A stretch of DNA of 5,899 nucleotides from Rhodospirillaceae bacterium CCH5-H10 (GCA_001557035.1 LSKJ01000383.1:1-5899); one strand, 5' to 3'. Numbered from the stretch's first letter, positions 1 through 5,789 are shown. Notes: a model not told the origin generated them from the sequence alone. Numbers and translations are program-made.

Positions 1-717
1 CTTCTCAGCGCCGCCGATCCCGCCACGCCCAAGATCGTGGCCTTCGAGTCGGTCTATTCGATGGACGGCGACGTCTCGCCGATCGGCGAGATCTGCGATG
101 TGGCCCATTGCCATGGCGCCCTCACCTATCTCGACGAGGTCCATGCCGTCGGCATGTACGGCGCGCGCGGTGCGGGCGTGGCCGAGCGCGACGGCGTGCT
201 CGACAAGGTCGACATCGTGCAGGCGACGCTGGCCAAGGCGTTCGGCGTGGTCGGCGGCTACATCGCCTCGACGGCGGCCACGGTCGATTTCGTGCGCTCC
301 TGCGGCTCGGGCTTCATCTTCACGACCTCGCTCCCGCCGGCGATCGCCGCCGCGGCCCTTGCGAGCGTGCGTCTCGTCAGCGGCCAGCCGGAGTTGCGCA
401 CGCGCCACCAGGAACGCGCCGCCACCCTGAAGCGCCGCCTCGCCGCCGCCGGCCTGCCCGTGATGCCGTCGACGACGCACATCGTGCCGGTCTTCGTGGG
501 CGACGCCGCGCTGTGCAAGCAGGCGAGCGACCTGCTGCTGGAGCGTCACGCAATCTACGTGCAGCCGATCAACTATCCCACCGTGCCGCGCGGCACCGAA
601 CGCCTGCGCCTCACCCCGACGCCGATGCATGGCGACGAAGACATGACCTGCCTGGTCAGCGCCCTTCAGGACGTGTGGCAGACGCTGGGCCTCGGCTCCC
701 GCGCCGCGGCGGAGTAG
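1..717 (+). CDS. hemA: 5-aminolevulinate synthase, C-terminal part (5' end outside window)
   Basis: HemA condenses glycine with succinyl-CoA to 5-aminolevulinate, the first step of tetrapyrrole synthesis by the Shemin (C4) route; it is a cytosolic PLP-dependent alpha-oxoamine synthase. The frame is open from base 1 (first residues LLSAADPATPK) to the TAG at 715-717, giving 239 residues. Visible family blocks are FESVYSMDGD, then LDEVHAVGMYG with the Asp and His that contact PLP (about residues 45-51), then TLAKAFGVVGGYI with the Schiff-base Lys at residue 79 (codon 235-237). These are followed by FIFTTSLPPAI and the C-terminal PTVPRGTERLRLTPTP, which carries the substrate-carboxylate Arg. By comparison with roughly 400-residue bacterial enzymes, about 170 N-terminal residues are missing to the left. 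The GTG at base 37 lies inside a conserved block and is not a start. All expected catalytic residues in this part are present, so the gene looks functional. It converges on the next gene with only 5 bp between stop codons. Confidence 0.96.
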   Translation, partial: LLSAADPATPKIVAFESVYSMDGDVSPIGEICDVAHCHGALTYLDEVHAVGMYGARGAGVAERDGVLDKVDIVQATLAKAFGVVGGYIASTAATVDFVRSCGSGFIFTTSLPPAIAAAALASVRLVSGQPELRTRHQERAATLKRRLAAAGLPVMPSTTHIVPVFVGDAALCKQASDLLLERHAIYVQPINYPTVPRGTERLRLTPTPMHGDEDMTCLVSALQDVWQTLGLGSRAAAE

Positions 718-733
718 CGCCTCTACTCCACCG
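707..733. terminator. Bidirectional hairpin across the hemA/MFS stop codons
   Basis: GGAGTAG (711-717) and CTACTCC (723-729) are perfect inverted repeats with a 5-nt loop, and each arm contains the stop codon of one convergent gene. On the minus-strand transcript the stem continues through a U-G wobble and three more pairs, giving 11 paired positions (707-717 with 723-733). On the plus strand the same position is a C-A mismatch. Neither side is followed by a T-tract, so this is not a classical intrinsic terminator. It may act as a 3'-end stabiliser or with Rho. That role is inferred. Confidence 0.45.
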
Positions 734-1937
734 TCCGCATCGACCAGAGGCGCGAGCGCAGCAGCACGATCGCGATCAGGACCAGCATTGCCAGCGCCGG
801 GATCAGCAGCGCGGCCTTGAGGCCCCAGATCGAGCAGATCGTGCCGGTGAGGAAGGCGCCGATCGGGCCGCCGCCGCTCAGGCCCAGCTGGAACAGCGAC
901 ATCAGGCGCGCGCGGTGCGTCGCCGGTGCCACGATCTGAACCACGGTCCGGCTCTGCGTCATGGTGATGCCCGCGCCCAGCCCCCACACGAAGATCAGCG
1001 CCAGGAACACCGGGAACGGCGGCAGCGTCGCGAGCGACAGCAACACGATGGCGCCGACTAGGACGGCGCCGCCGATCAGCCGTCCACGCAGGGTGAGCCG
1101 GCGCGCGAGGCCGACCAGCGCCATGCTGGCGACGATGGTCGCGGCCCAGAAGGCCAGGTTCATGTAGGAGAGTTCGAGCGCGCCACCGGCATAGTGATCG
1201 CGGATCGCCAGCGGCAGCACCGCCATGAACGGCCCGACATAGAAGATGCCGACGCCGAAGTTGAGCAGCAGCACCGGCCAGATCTGATCGGACTTCGCCG
1301 CCGCCGAAACGCCGTCACCGACGCTGCGCCAGAAGCCCTCGTGCCGGACCTTCGGATGCGGCGGCGGGTCGGGCAGGCGACGCACGAACAGGCAGCCCGC
1401 CAGCACCATGCCCGAATGAAGCAGCAGGAGCGGCACGGCGCCGAACCGGTCGGCGGTCGAGGCGCAGGCGATGCCCAGAAGCTGGCCGCCGAACTGCAGC
1501 GCCGTCGCCAGCGCCACCGCCTTGGGCAGGCCGCCCTTCGGCGCCACCACCGGCAACAGCGCGTCGCGGGTCGGGATCGCAAAGGCGCCGATGGCGCCGG
1601 CGGCGATGCCGTAGGCGATCAGCAGCGGGTAGCTGAGCCCATCCGCCCACAGGACGGCCGCCAAGGCGAGCGGTGGCAGGGCGTAGAGCAGGTGGTAGCG
1701 CAGCAGAAGCGCCCGGGCATTGCCCCGGTCGGCCACCAATCCTCCGAGCGGCAGGAACAGCAGCGACGGCGCCATGACCGCGGCTTGCGCGACGCCGACG
1801 GCAAAGGCGTCCATGTGCAACACCACGGCGACCAGCCAGGGGAACAGCACCATCTGGATGCCCAGCGGCACGAACCAGCTGCCGAGGCCGGCGAGATAGA
1901 CGGGAAAGGCGCTGGCCGAGGGCTTGCCTTGATCCAA
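723..1937 (-). CDS. MFS transporter, MFS_3/EntS-like exporter family
   Basis: This 404-residue inner-membrane protein has about 12 hydrophobic helices in two halves, separated by a hydrophilic loop at about residues 186-215 (RRLPDPPPHPKVRHEGFWR). The MFS motif A is clear between helices 2 and 3 (GGLVADRGNAR, residues 65-75). AIPTRDALLPVVAPKGGLPKA (120-140) between helices 4 and 5, and the VQIVAP / RARLMSLFQLGLSGGGPIGA stretch in the second half, are typical of the MFS_3 group, which includes the enterobactin exporter EntS and many uncharacterised drug or siderophore exporters. Substrate cannot be read from sequence. The start is TTG at 1937-1935, chosen because AGGTGG lies 7 nt upstream and because later Met codons would cut into helix 1. 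It stops 5 bp from hemA and is divergent from the small gene at 2008. No adjacent siderophore or regulator gene points to a cargo. Confidence 0.9.
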   Translation of the reverse strand: MDQGKPSASAFPVYLAGLGSWFVPLGIQMVLFPWLVAVVLHMDAFAVGVAQAAVMAPSLLFLPLGGLVADRGNARALLLRYHLLYALPPLALAAVLWADGLSYPLLIAYGIAAGAIGAFAIPTRDALLPVVAPKGGLPKAVALATALQFGGQLLGIACASTADRFGAVPLLLLHSGMVLAGCLFVRRLPDPPPHPKVRHEGFWRSVGDGVSAAAKSDQIWPVLLLNFGVGIFYVGPFMAVLPLAIRDHYAGGALELSYMNLAFWAATIVASMALVGLARRLTLRGRLIGGAVLVGAIVLLSLATLPPFPVFLALIFVWGLGAGITMTQSRTVVQIVAPATHRARLMSLFQLGLSGGGPIGAFLTGTICSIWGLKAALLIPALAMLVLIAIVLLRSRLWSMRTVE

Positions 1938-1957
1938 GGCGTATCCACCTATATCTT
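1929..1957 (+). promoter_or_regulatory. Possible promoter for the small gene at 2008
   Basis: TTGATC (1929-1934) and TATCTT (1952-1957) are separated by 17 bp, each matching the sigma-70 consensus at 4 of 6 positions. Transcription would begin near 1964, inside the inverted repeat at 1961-1973. The -35-like element overlaps the first codons of the divergent MFS gene. The match is weak, and alphaproteobacterial promoters are poorly predicted by this consensus. Confidence 0.28.
1945..1950 (-). promoter_or_regulatory. Ribosome-binding site deciding the TTG start of the MFS gene
   Basis: The minus strand reads AGGTGG, 7 nt before the TTG at 1937-1935. No ATG or GTG with comparable spacing gives a full first helix, so this site supports a TTG start. 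Confidence 0.65.
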
Positions 1958-1960
1958 GTA

Positions 1961-1973
1961 GGCACTTAGTGCC
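1961..1973. promoter_or_regulatory. Candidate operator: 13-bp inverted repeat in the divergent intergenic region
   Basis: GGCACT-T-AGTGCC is a perfect 6+6 inverted repeat with a one-base centre, lying between the divergent MFS gene and the small gene at 2008. It overlaps the predicted start point of the rightward promoter and the -10 of the leftward one, where a dimeric repressor could control both. A repeat this short is expected by chance about once in a few kilobases, so only its position is suggestive. No regulator gene is adjacent. Confidence 0.35.
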
Positions 1974-1994
1974 CGTTGCTCATGCAATAGTCAA
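1966..1994 (-). promoter_or_regulatory. Possible promoter for the MFS gene
   Basis: On the minus strand TTGACT (1994-1989) matches the -35 consensus at 5 of 6 positions and is followed after 17 bp by CACTAA (1971-1966), a poor -10. The -10 position lies within the 1961-1973 inverted repeat. The evidence is only the good -35 and its placement upstream of the MFS ribosome-binding site. Confidence 0.28.
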
Positions 1995-2007
1995 AGGCCA
2001 GACGCCC

Positions 2008-2418
2008 GTGTCGACCTTCAATCGCAATACACTGGTCAAGGTCCTCGAGATCCTCGACAGCAGCCACGCTCAGGAAGCGCTGGCCGCCGCCAAGCTCGCT
2101 TCGGCGATGGTGCGCGAGGCCGGGCTGAAGTGGGACGATGTGATCGACGCCTCGGTCCTGCCCCGCGTCGCCGCTCCCTCACCTGTCGCCGAAGCCGGCG
2201 GCCCCGCAAAGACGCCCGGCAGCGGTCCGTTCGGCTATCGCCGCGAGCGTGAACTGTCCCCGCACGAGCAGTTCTTCATGGTGCTGCTGAGCCCGCGCAC
2301 CCCCGTCGACGTCAAGCGCAAGCTGCGCGCCTGGGAAGGCCGTGTCCTCGACGGCGAGATCACGCCGCAGGAAAGCGCGGACCTCCAGTTCATGTACCAG
2401 AGCTTCGTGGTCGGCTGA
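2008..2418 (+). CDS. Small hypothetical protein with DUF2786-like N-terminal helical hairpin
   Basis: The protein has 136 residues if started at GTG 2008 (AAAGG about 10 nt upstream). An in-frame GTG at 1969 would add 13 residues but lies in the inverted repeat with little leader, so I prefer 2008 with moderate certainty. Residues 5-47 form two amphipathic helices with the pattern LVKVLEILDS / EALAAAKLASAMVREAGLKWDDVI. This resembles the short helical segment of DUF2786-type proteins (EA..AA..A..LM...GL...D). A Pro/Gly/Ala-rich linker (about 48-77) leads to a C-terminal domain at 78-136 (LSPHEQFF, AWEGRVLDGEITPQESADLQFMY). The W-E...L...ITP-E...L pattern recalls small phage or plasmid-type proteins pairing this hairpin with a C-terminal 'wE..fl......S..Q...L' block, but that is memory of a pattern rather than an alignment. 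There is no signal peptide, membrane segment or Cys cluster. It converges on the glutathione S-transferase gene with a 7-bp gap. Function unknown. Confidence 0.72.
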   Translation: MSTFNRNTLVKVLEILDSSHAQEALAAAKLASAMVREAGLKWDDVIDASVLPRVAAPSPVAEAGGPAKTPGSGPFGYRRERELSPHEQFFMVLLSPRTPVDVKRKLRAWEGRVLDGEITPQESADLQFMYQSFVVG

Positions 2419-2425
2419 GGCCGGC

Positions 2426-3055
2426 TCAGGCGGCGAGCAGCACGCTCTGCTCGCGCTCCAGCACCCGCTTCACGGCCGGCCGCGCCAGCATGCGGTCCTT
2501 CCAGGCGGTGTAGTTCTTCAGCTCTTCGACCGGCAGGCCGATGCGCTTGCCCCAGCCGTAGAAGACCAGCGCGTAGCCGTCGACCACCGAGAACTCGTCG
2601 CCCAGGAACCACGTCTTGCCGGCGAGGAGACCGTCGATCTCCTTGAGGTTGGCGAAGAAGTTGTCGCGGCCCACGGCCTTCAGATGATCGAACACGGCGG
2701 TGTCGGTAGCGAAGCGCTCGGGACGCCCGATGTGGGTGAAGTTCGGGTGCACGCCGTTCGAGAACCAGGCCATCAGCGAGATGGCGCGGGCGCGCTTCAC
2801 CGGATCGGTCGGCATGAGATGCGGTGCGTACTTCGCCGCGACGTAGTCGAGGATCGCGGTGTTCTCAACAATCGTGCCCTCGTCGACCACCAGCGCCGGC
2901 ACGCGGCCGCGCGGATTGACCTTGAGATACTCCGGCGTGCGCTGCTCGCTCTTGGCGAAGGAAAGGGCCTGCGACTCGTAAGCCGCTCCGCTTTCTTCCA
3001 GACCGATATGCGAGGCCGTCGAGCAGGCGCCGGGTGCGTAGTAGAGCTTGAGCAT
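2426..3055 (-). CDS. Glutathione S-transferase, beta-class-like
   Basis: This 209-residue cytosolic protein has the usual GST length and two domains. The thioredoxin-like N-terminal domain (1-80) starts MLKLYYAPGACSTASHIGLE; the GACS motif, with Cys11, corresponds to the Cys10 region of beta-class GSTs. The glutathione site is seen as NPRGRVPAL with the cis-Pro at 53, and VENTAIL (63-68) with the Glu that binds the gamma-glutamyl group. In the helical domain, H103 may match the beta-class active-site His (inferred). FSVVDGYAL (155-163) contains the N-capping box S-x-x-D that is diagnostic of the fold. It likely conjugates or reduces electrophiles with glutathione; the substrate is unknown. 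The ATG at 3055 is fixed by GGAGG 5 nt upstream, although the same frame remains open far into the upstream gene. It is the last gene of the probable operon, 17 nt after the phosphoribosyltransferase stop. Its C-terminus is -LLAA. Confidence 0.93.
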   Translation of the reverse strand: MLKLYYAPGACSTASHIGLEESGAAYESQALSFAKSEQRTPEYLKVNPRGRVPALVVDEGTIVENTAILDYVAAKYAPHLMPTDPVKRARAISLMAWFSNGVHPNFTHIGRPERFATDTAVFDHLKAVGRDNFFANLKEIDGLLAGKTWFLGDEFSVVDGYALVFYGWGKRIGLPVEELKNYTAWKDRMLARPAVKRVLEREQSVLLAA

Positions 3056-3060
3056 GGATC

Positions 3061-3065
3061 CCTCC
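3061..3065 (-). promoter_or_regulatory. Ribosome-binding site fixing the GST start
   Basis: The minus strand reads GGAGG, 5 nt before the ATG at 3055-3053. It decides the start, because the reading frame stays open for about 1 kb further upstream as a shadow of the neighbouring gene. Confidence 0.8.
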
Positions 3066-3072
3066 GGAAAAG

Positions 3073-4221
3073 CTAGAGCGGCTTGGTCGCGTCGGCCGGC
3101 CTGTTGCGATGCAGGAACTCGCGGCCGATCTTCACGCGCTTCTCGCCGTCGTATTCGACGATGTCGGCGGTGGCGTAGGTCTCCGACCAGTTGGACGGCA
3201 GGAACGAGCCCGACCCGACCACGTCGATCGGCGCCTTGGCCTCGGCCATGATGCGGCACTTGGCCGGCCCGAAGCCCGACGAGGCCACGATCTTCACCTT
3301 GTCGAACCCGTTGCGGTCGAGTTCGGCGCGCAGATGGAAGATCGCCGCCGCCGACACGCCGGTACCGACGAGATAGCGAAGCTCCTCCTCGCTGCGGTAA
3401 CCGCGGATCGACTCGGGCGAGAAACGCTCCAGCACGGCATAGGACGAAGCCGGATCGAGCCCCTCGATGTAGCGGCCGCCGGTCGTGTCGAGACGCAGCG
3501 ACAGGTTCCCCTGCGCCGCCAGTTCGGGAAAGCGCCGACAGACTTCGAGCGAGTCGGAAATCTCGCGCGCGAAATAGTCGACCAGCACCGTCATCCCTTC
3601 CGCCGGGAAGGTTTCGTGGAACATCTCGGCGGCGCGCAGCGTCGAGCCGGCATAGCCGATCAGGGCGTGCGGCATGGTGCCGAGGCCGAACTCGCGACCG
3701 AAGTAATGCGCGGTGGCGTGGGTGGCGTTGCCGATGAAGCCGACGGCGCCGACCTTGCGCTTGGCGCGCGCCGAGCCGACCGAGGCGGCATAGGCCATCA
3801 TCTCGGCCATCTCGCGGCCCGCGCAATGGCGGGCGTCCATGGCGAGGAACGCCGACTTCGGCATGTCCGCGCACATGGTCCAGGCGTTGTAGGCGGCCAC
3901 GCAGGCCGGCCCGAGCTTCTGCAGGAAGATCGTCTCGAGATCGACCAGGTGGAAGAAGGAGCCGGTGATGTACATCATCGGCTCGCCGGCGCCGACCCAC
4001 TTGCCCTCGCGGTAGCGCAGGTCGAGCTCCACCTTCGCGTTGCGCGCGCGGCAGGTTTCTTCCAGCCATTCCAGCGCGATCCGCGGCGCGAACACCACGG
4101 GCCGGCGCATGAAAATCGCATATGTGACCGTGCAGTCGCCGAACTTGCCGACCACCTGCTTCGAGCGATTGAAGTAGTGGTCGGTGTAGCGTTCGATCTC
4201 GCCGTTCTCAGGATGAATCAT
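3073..4221 (-). CDS. Nicotinate phosphoribosyltransferase-like protein
   Basis: At 382 residues this fits the shorter archaeal/Thermoplasma-type branch of nicotinate phosphoribosyltransferases. That family makes nicotinate mononucleotide from nicotinate and PRPP in NAD salvage (pncB function). Landmarks in order are RYTDHYFNRSKQVVGKFGDC (11-30), the loop FFHLVDLETIFLQKLG (89-104), MDARHCAGREM (128-138) where the family has an Arg-Arg motif, FIGNATHATAHYFGREFGLG (162-181), GTMPHALIG (181-189) with the conserved catalytic-type His185, LRLDTTGGR (242-250), the phosphate-binding-type VKIVASSGFG (309-318) and VVGSGSFLP (334-342). The fold assignment is firm. Several core motifs deviate (RHCAG for RRxHP, LVDYF for LVDTF, SSG for SGG), so the base substrate is less certain; as I recall, related forms occur in other alphaproteobacteria. 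The ATG at 4221 has GGGAGG 4-5 nt upstream. It lies 42 nt after the DAHP synthase stop and 17 nt before the GST, so is probably co-transcribed. Confidence 0.85.
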   Translation of the reverse strand: MIHPENGEIERYTDHYFNRSKQVVGKFGDCTVTYAIFMRRPVVFAPRIALEWLEETCRARNAKVELDLRYREGKWVGAGEPMMYITGSFFHLVDLETIFLQKLGPACVAAYNAWTMCADMPKSAFLAMDARHCAGREMAEMMAYAASVGSARAKRKVGAVGFIGNATHATAHYFGREFGLGTMPHALIGYAGSTLRAAEMFHETFPAEGMTVLVDYFAREISDSLEVCRRFPELAAQGNLSLRLDTTGGRYIEGLDPASSYAVLERFSPESIRGYRSEEELRYLVGTGVSAAAIFHLRAELDRNGFDKVKIVASSGFGPAKCRIMAEAKAPIDVVGSGSFLPSNWSETYATADIVEYDGEKRVKIGREFLHRNRPADATKPL

Positions 4222-4225
4222 CGGC

Positions 4226-4231
4226 CCTCCC
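4226..4231 (-). promoter_or_regulatory. Ribosome-binding site of the phosphoribosyltransferase gene
   Basis: The minus strand reads GGGAGG with only a 4-nt spacer (GCCG) before the ATG at 4221-4219. The spacer is short but usable and supports this start. Confidence 0.65.
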
Positions 4232-4263
4232 CAGGGCTCTCGCGCGCTCGACCGGGACGTCGT

Positions 4264-5712
4264 TCAGACGGCCGGGCGCGCCCTTGCGACCGACAGGCGT
4301 TCCGCCTTGAGCTGCTCGGCGAGCAGGAAGGCGAGTTCCAGCACCTGGCTGGCATTGAGCCGCGGGTCGCACTGCGTCTCGTAGCGTTCGTTGAGGTTGT
4401 CGACCGTGATGTCGGTCGAACCGCCGATGCACTCCGTGACTTCCTGGCCGGTCATCTCGAAATGCACGCCACCCGGATGGGTGCCCTCGGCGCGATGCAC
4501 GGCGAAGAACGCCTTCACCTCGTTCAGGATGGAATCGAAGTGGCGGGTCTTCCTGCCGTTGTTCGCCGTGATGGTGTTCCCGTGCATCGGGTCGCACGAC
4601 CAGACGACCGACTTGCCCTCGCGCTCGACCGCGCGCACCAGCGGCGGCAGCATGTCGCCCACCTTCTCCGCGCCCATGCGGACGATCAGCACGATGCGAC
4701 CGGCCTCGTTGGCCGGATTGAGCGTGTCGATCAGGCGCAGCGTGTCGTCGGTCGACAGCGACGGGCCGCACTTGAAGCCGATCGGGTTGCGGACGCCGCG
4801 CAGGAACTCGACGTGCGCGCCGTCGGGCTGACGGGTGCGGTCGCCGATCCACAGCATGTGCGCCGAGCAGTCGTACCAGTCGCCCGAGGTCGAATCGACG
4901 CGGGTCAGCGCCTCCTCGTACTGCAGCAGCAGCGCCTCGTGGCTGGTGAAGAAGTCGGTCTCGGCGATCTGCGGCGTCGTCGCCGAGCTGAGGCCACAGG
5001 CGGCCATGAAGTTCAGCGTCTCGTCGAGGCGCGCGGCCAGGTCCTGATAGCGCGCCGAGGCCGGCGAGTTGCGCACGAAGTCGAGGTTCCAGCGGTTTAC
5101 CTCGTGCAGGTCGGCATAGCCGCCCTGGGCGAAGGCCCGCAGCAGGTTCAACGTCGCGGCCGACTGGTTGTAGGCCTGGACCATGCGCTCCGGATCGGGC
5201 AGGCGCGCGGCGGCGGTGAACTCGAAGCCGTTGACGTTGTCGCCGCGGTAGGACGGCAGCTCGACGTCGCCCACCTTCTCGACGTTGGAAGAGCGCGGCT
5301 TGGCGAACTGGCCGGCCATGCGGCCGACCTTCACCACCGGCACGCCGGCGCCATAGGTCAGCACGACGGCCATCTGCAGCAGCACGCGGAAGGTGTCGCG
5401 GATGTTGTTGGCAGTGAAGTCGGCGAAGCTCTCGGCGCAATCGCCGCCCTGCAGCAGGAAGGCCTCGCCGTTGGCGACCTTGGCCAGCGACGCCTTGAGC
5501 TTGCGCGCCTCGCCGGCAAAGACCAGAGGCGGATAGCGGCGCAGGCGGGCTTCGGCGCCGGCCAGTGCGGCGGCATCCGGATAGACCGGCATCTGAAGCG
5601 CCGGCCGGCTGCGCCAGCCGGTCAGCGACCAGTCGGCCGCGCTCGAACTGCGGGACTGGCTTTTTGCGGCGTTGCGCGAATCGGCCCTGGACTGGCCCTG
5701 GATCGCGGTCAT
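4264..5712 (-). CDS. aroG: Class II 3-deoxy-7-phosphoheptulonate (DAHP) synthase
   Basis: The enzyme joins phosphoenolpyruvate and erythrose 4-phosphate to DAHP, the first committed step of the shikimate pathway. It is a cytosolic, metal-dependent TIM-barrel protein of 482 residues, slightly longer than the roughly 460 of M. tuberculosis AroG. Metal ligands of the class are all visible: Cys92 in LQGGDCAES, His377 in CDPMHGNT, Glu419 in VHFEMTG and Asp449 in QCDPRLN. The spacing of the last three matches the mycobacterial enzyme. [12 protein letters not shown] (130-141) and [10 protein letters not shown] (311-320) form substrate-binding loops. The region around 170-210 ([20 protein letters not shown]) corresponds to extra helices that carry aromatic amino-acid inhibition sites in some class II enzymes; whether that applies here is inferred. 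Residues 1-26 are a Ser/Arg/Gln/Ala-rich extension before the [16 protein letters not shown] opening. The ATG at 5712 is set by GAGGAGG 5 nt upstream. It is the first gene of the probable operon. The symbol aroG is used by analogy. Confidence 0.95.
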   Translation of the reverse strand: MTAIQGQSRADSRNAAKSQSRSSSAADWSLTGWRSRPALQMPVYPDAAALAGAEARLRRYPPLVFAGEARKLKASLAKVANGEAFLLQGGDCAESFADFTANNIRDTFRVLLQMAVVLTYGAGVPVVKVGRMAGQFAKPRSSNVEKVGDVELPSYRGDNVNGFEFTAAARLPDPERMVQAYNQSAATLNLLRAFAQGGYADLHEVNRWNLDFVRNSPASARYQDLAARLDETLNFMAACGLSSATTPQIAETDFFTSHEALLLQYEEALTRVDSTSGDWYDCSAHMLWIGDRTRQPDGAHVEFLRGVRNPIGFKCGPSLSTDDTLRLIDTLNPANEAGRIVLIVRMGAEKVGDMLPPLVRAVEREGKSVVWSCDPMHGNTITANNGRKTRHFDSILNEVKAFFAVHRAEGTHPGGVHFEMTGQEVTECIGGSTDITVDNLNERYETQCDPRLNASQVLELAFLLAEQLKAERLSVARARPAV

Positions 5713-5717
5713 CGACT

Positions 5718-5724
5718 CCTCCTC
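5718..5724 (-). promoter_or_regulatory. Strong ribosome-binding site of the DAHP synthase gene
   Basis: The minus strand reads GAGGAGG, 5 nt before the ATG at 5712-5710. It supports the upstream start and therefore the 26-residue low-complexity N-terminal extension. Confidence 0.8.
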
Positions 5725-5736
5725 GACCCGCGGGTC
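5725..5736. promoter_or_regulatory. 12-bp perfect palindrome abutting the DAHP synthase ribosome-binding site
   Basis: GACCCGCGGGTC is self-complementary over all 12 bases and directly adjoins the ribosome-binding site at 5718-5724. It could be an operator for a dimeric regulator. In the mRNA it could fold into a short GACC/GGTC hairpin with a CGCG loop beside the Shine-Dalgarno. Chance occurrence in GC-rich DNA is possible. Confidence 0.35.
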
Positions 5737-5760
5737 AAAGGGACTGGCGGGGTGGGTGAA

Positions 5761-5789
5761 CCTATACGTGCTGTGGATAAAAGGCCAGC
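5761..5789 (-). promoter_or_regulatory. Possible promoter of the DAHP synthase operon
   Basis: The minus strand has TATAGG at 5766-5761, and 17 bp upstream GCTGGC (5789-5784), a poor -35 inside the gor terminator stem. Because gor appears to terminate at 5779, the operon needs its own promoter in this gap. This is the best -10-like sequence I see there, but support is weak. Confidence 0.22.
5772..5780 (-). promoter_or_regulatory. Consensus DnaA box (TTATCCACA)
   Basis: The minus strand carries the exact 9-mer TTATCCACA, the high-affinity DnaA-binding consensus. It sits in the intergenic gap between gor and the DAHP synthase gene and overlaps the last two Ts of the terminator T-tract. I see no second exact copy in the window, so this is not an origin. 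DnaA binding here is a prediction from the motif only. Confidence 0.5.

Noticed and set aside
225..245. TLAKAFG rather than TLGKAFG at the PLP lysine of HemA as an unusual substitution
   Set aside because: TLAKAFG is, as I recall, also found in other alphaproteobacterial ALA synthases, so it is not a deviation.
108..1061. Long plus-strand open frame (317 codons) running across hemA and antisense to the MFS gene
   Set aside because: Its product is an Arg/His/Ala-rich composition typical of an off-frame reading of GC-rich DNA, and it overlaps hemA in another frame and the MFS gene antisense.
1941..1949. Second DnaA-like box (GTATCCACC)
   Set aside because: Two of nine positions mismatch, including the ends, and the match is explained by the ribosome-binding site of the MFS gene.
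1194..1961. Plus-strand open frame (255 codons) antisense to the MFS gene
   Set aside because: It is rich in Arg, Gln and His with no domain pattern, and it exactly mirrors the third-position bias of the well-supported MFS gene.
2415..2429. CTGAG/CTCAG inverted repeat between the small gene and the GST as a terminator
   Set aside because: Only 5 bp of stem, mostly the mutual complementarity of facing TGA stop codons, with no T-tract on either side.
2426..4069. Minus-strand open frame of 547 codons that would fuse an N-terminal extension to the GST
   Set aside because: The extra part is an off-frame reading of the phosphoribosyltransferase gene. A strong ribosome-binding site sits right before the GST ATG at 3055, and the GST is full length from there.
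4208..5440. Minus-strand open frame of 410 codons inside the DAHP synthase gene
   Set aside because: Low-complexity Arg/Ala/Gly product in the wrong frame; the class II DAHP synthase in the overlapping frame has all catalytic residues.
5772..5780. Replication origin suggested by the DnaA box
   Set aside because: Only one exact box, no AT-rich unwinding element and no dnaA, parA or similar neighbour in view.
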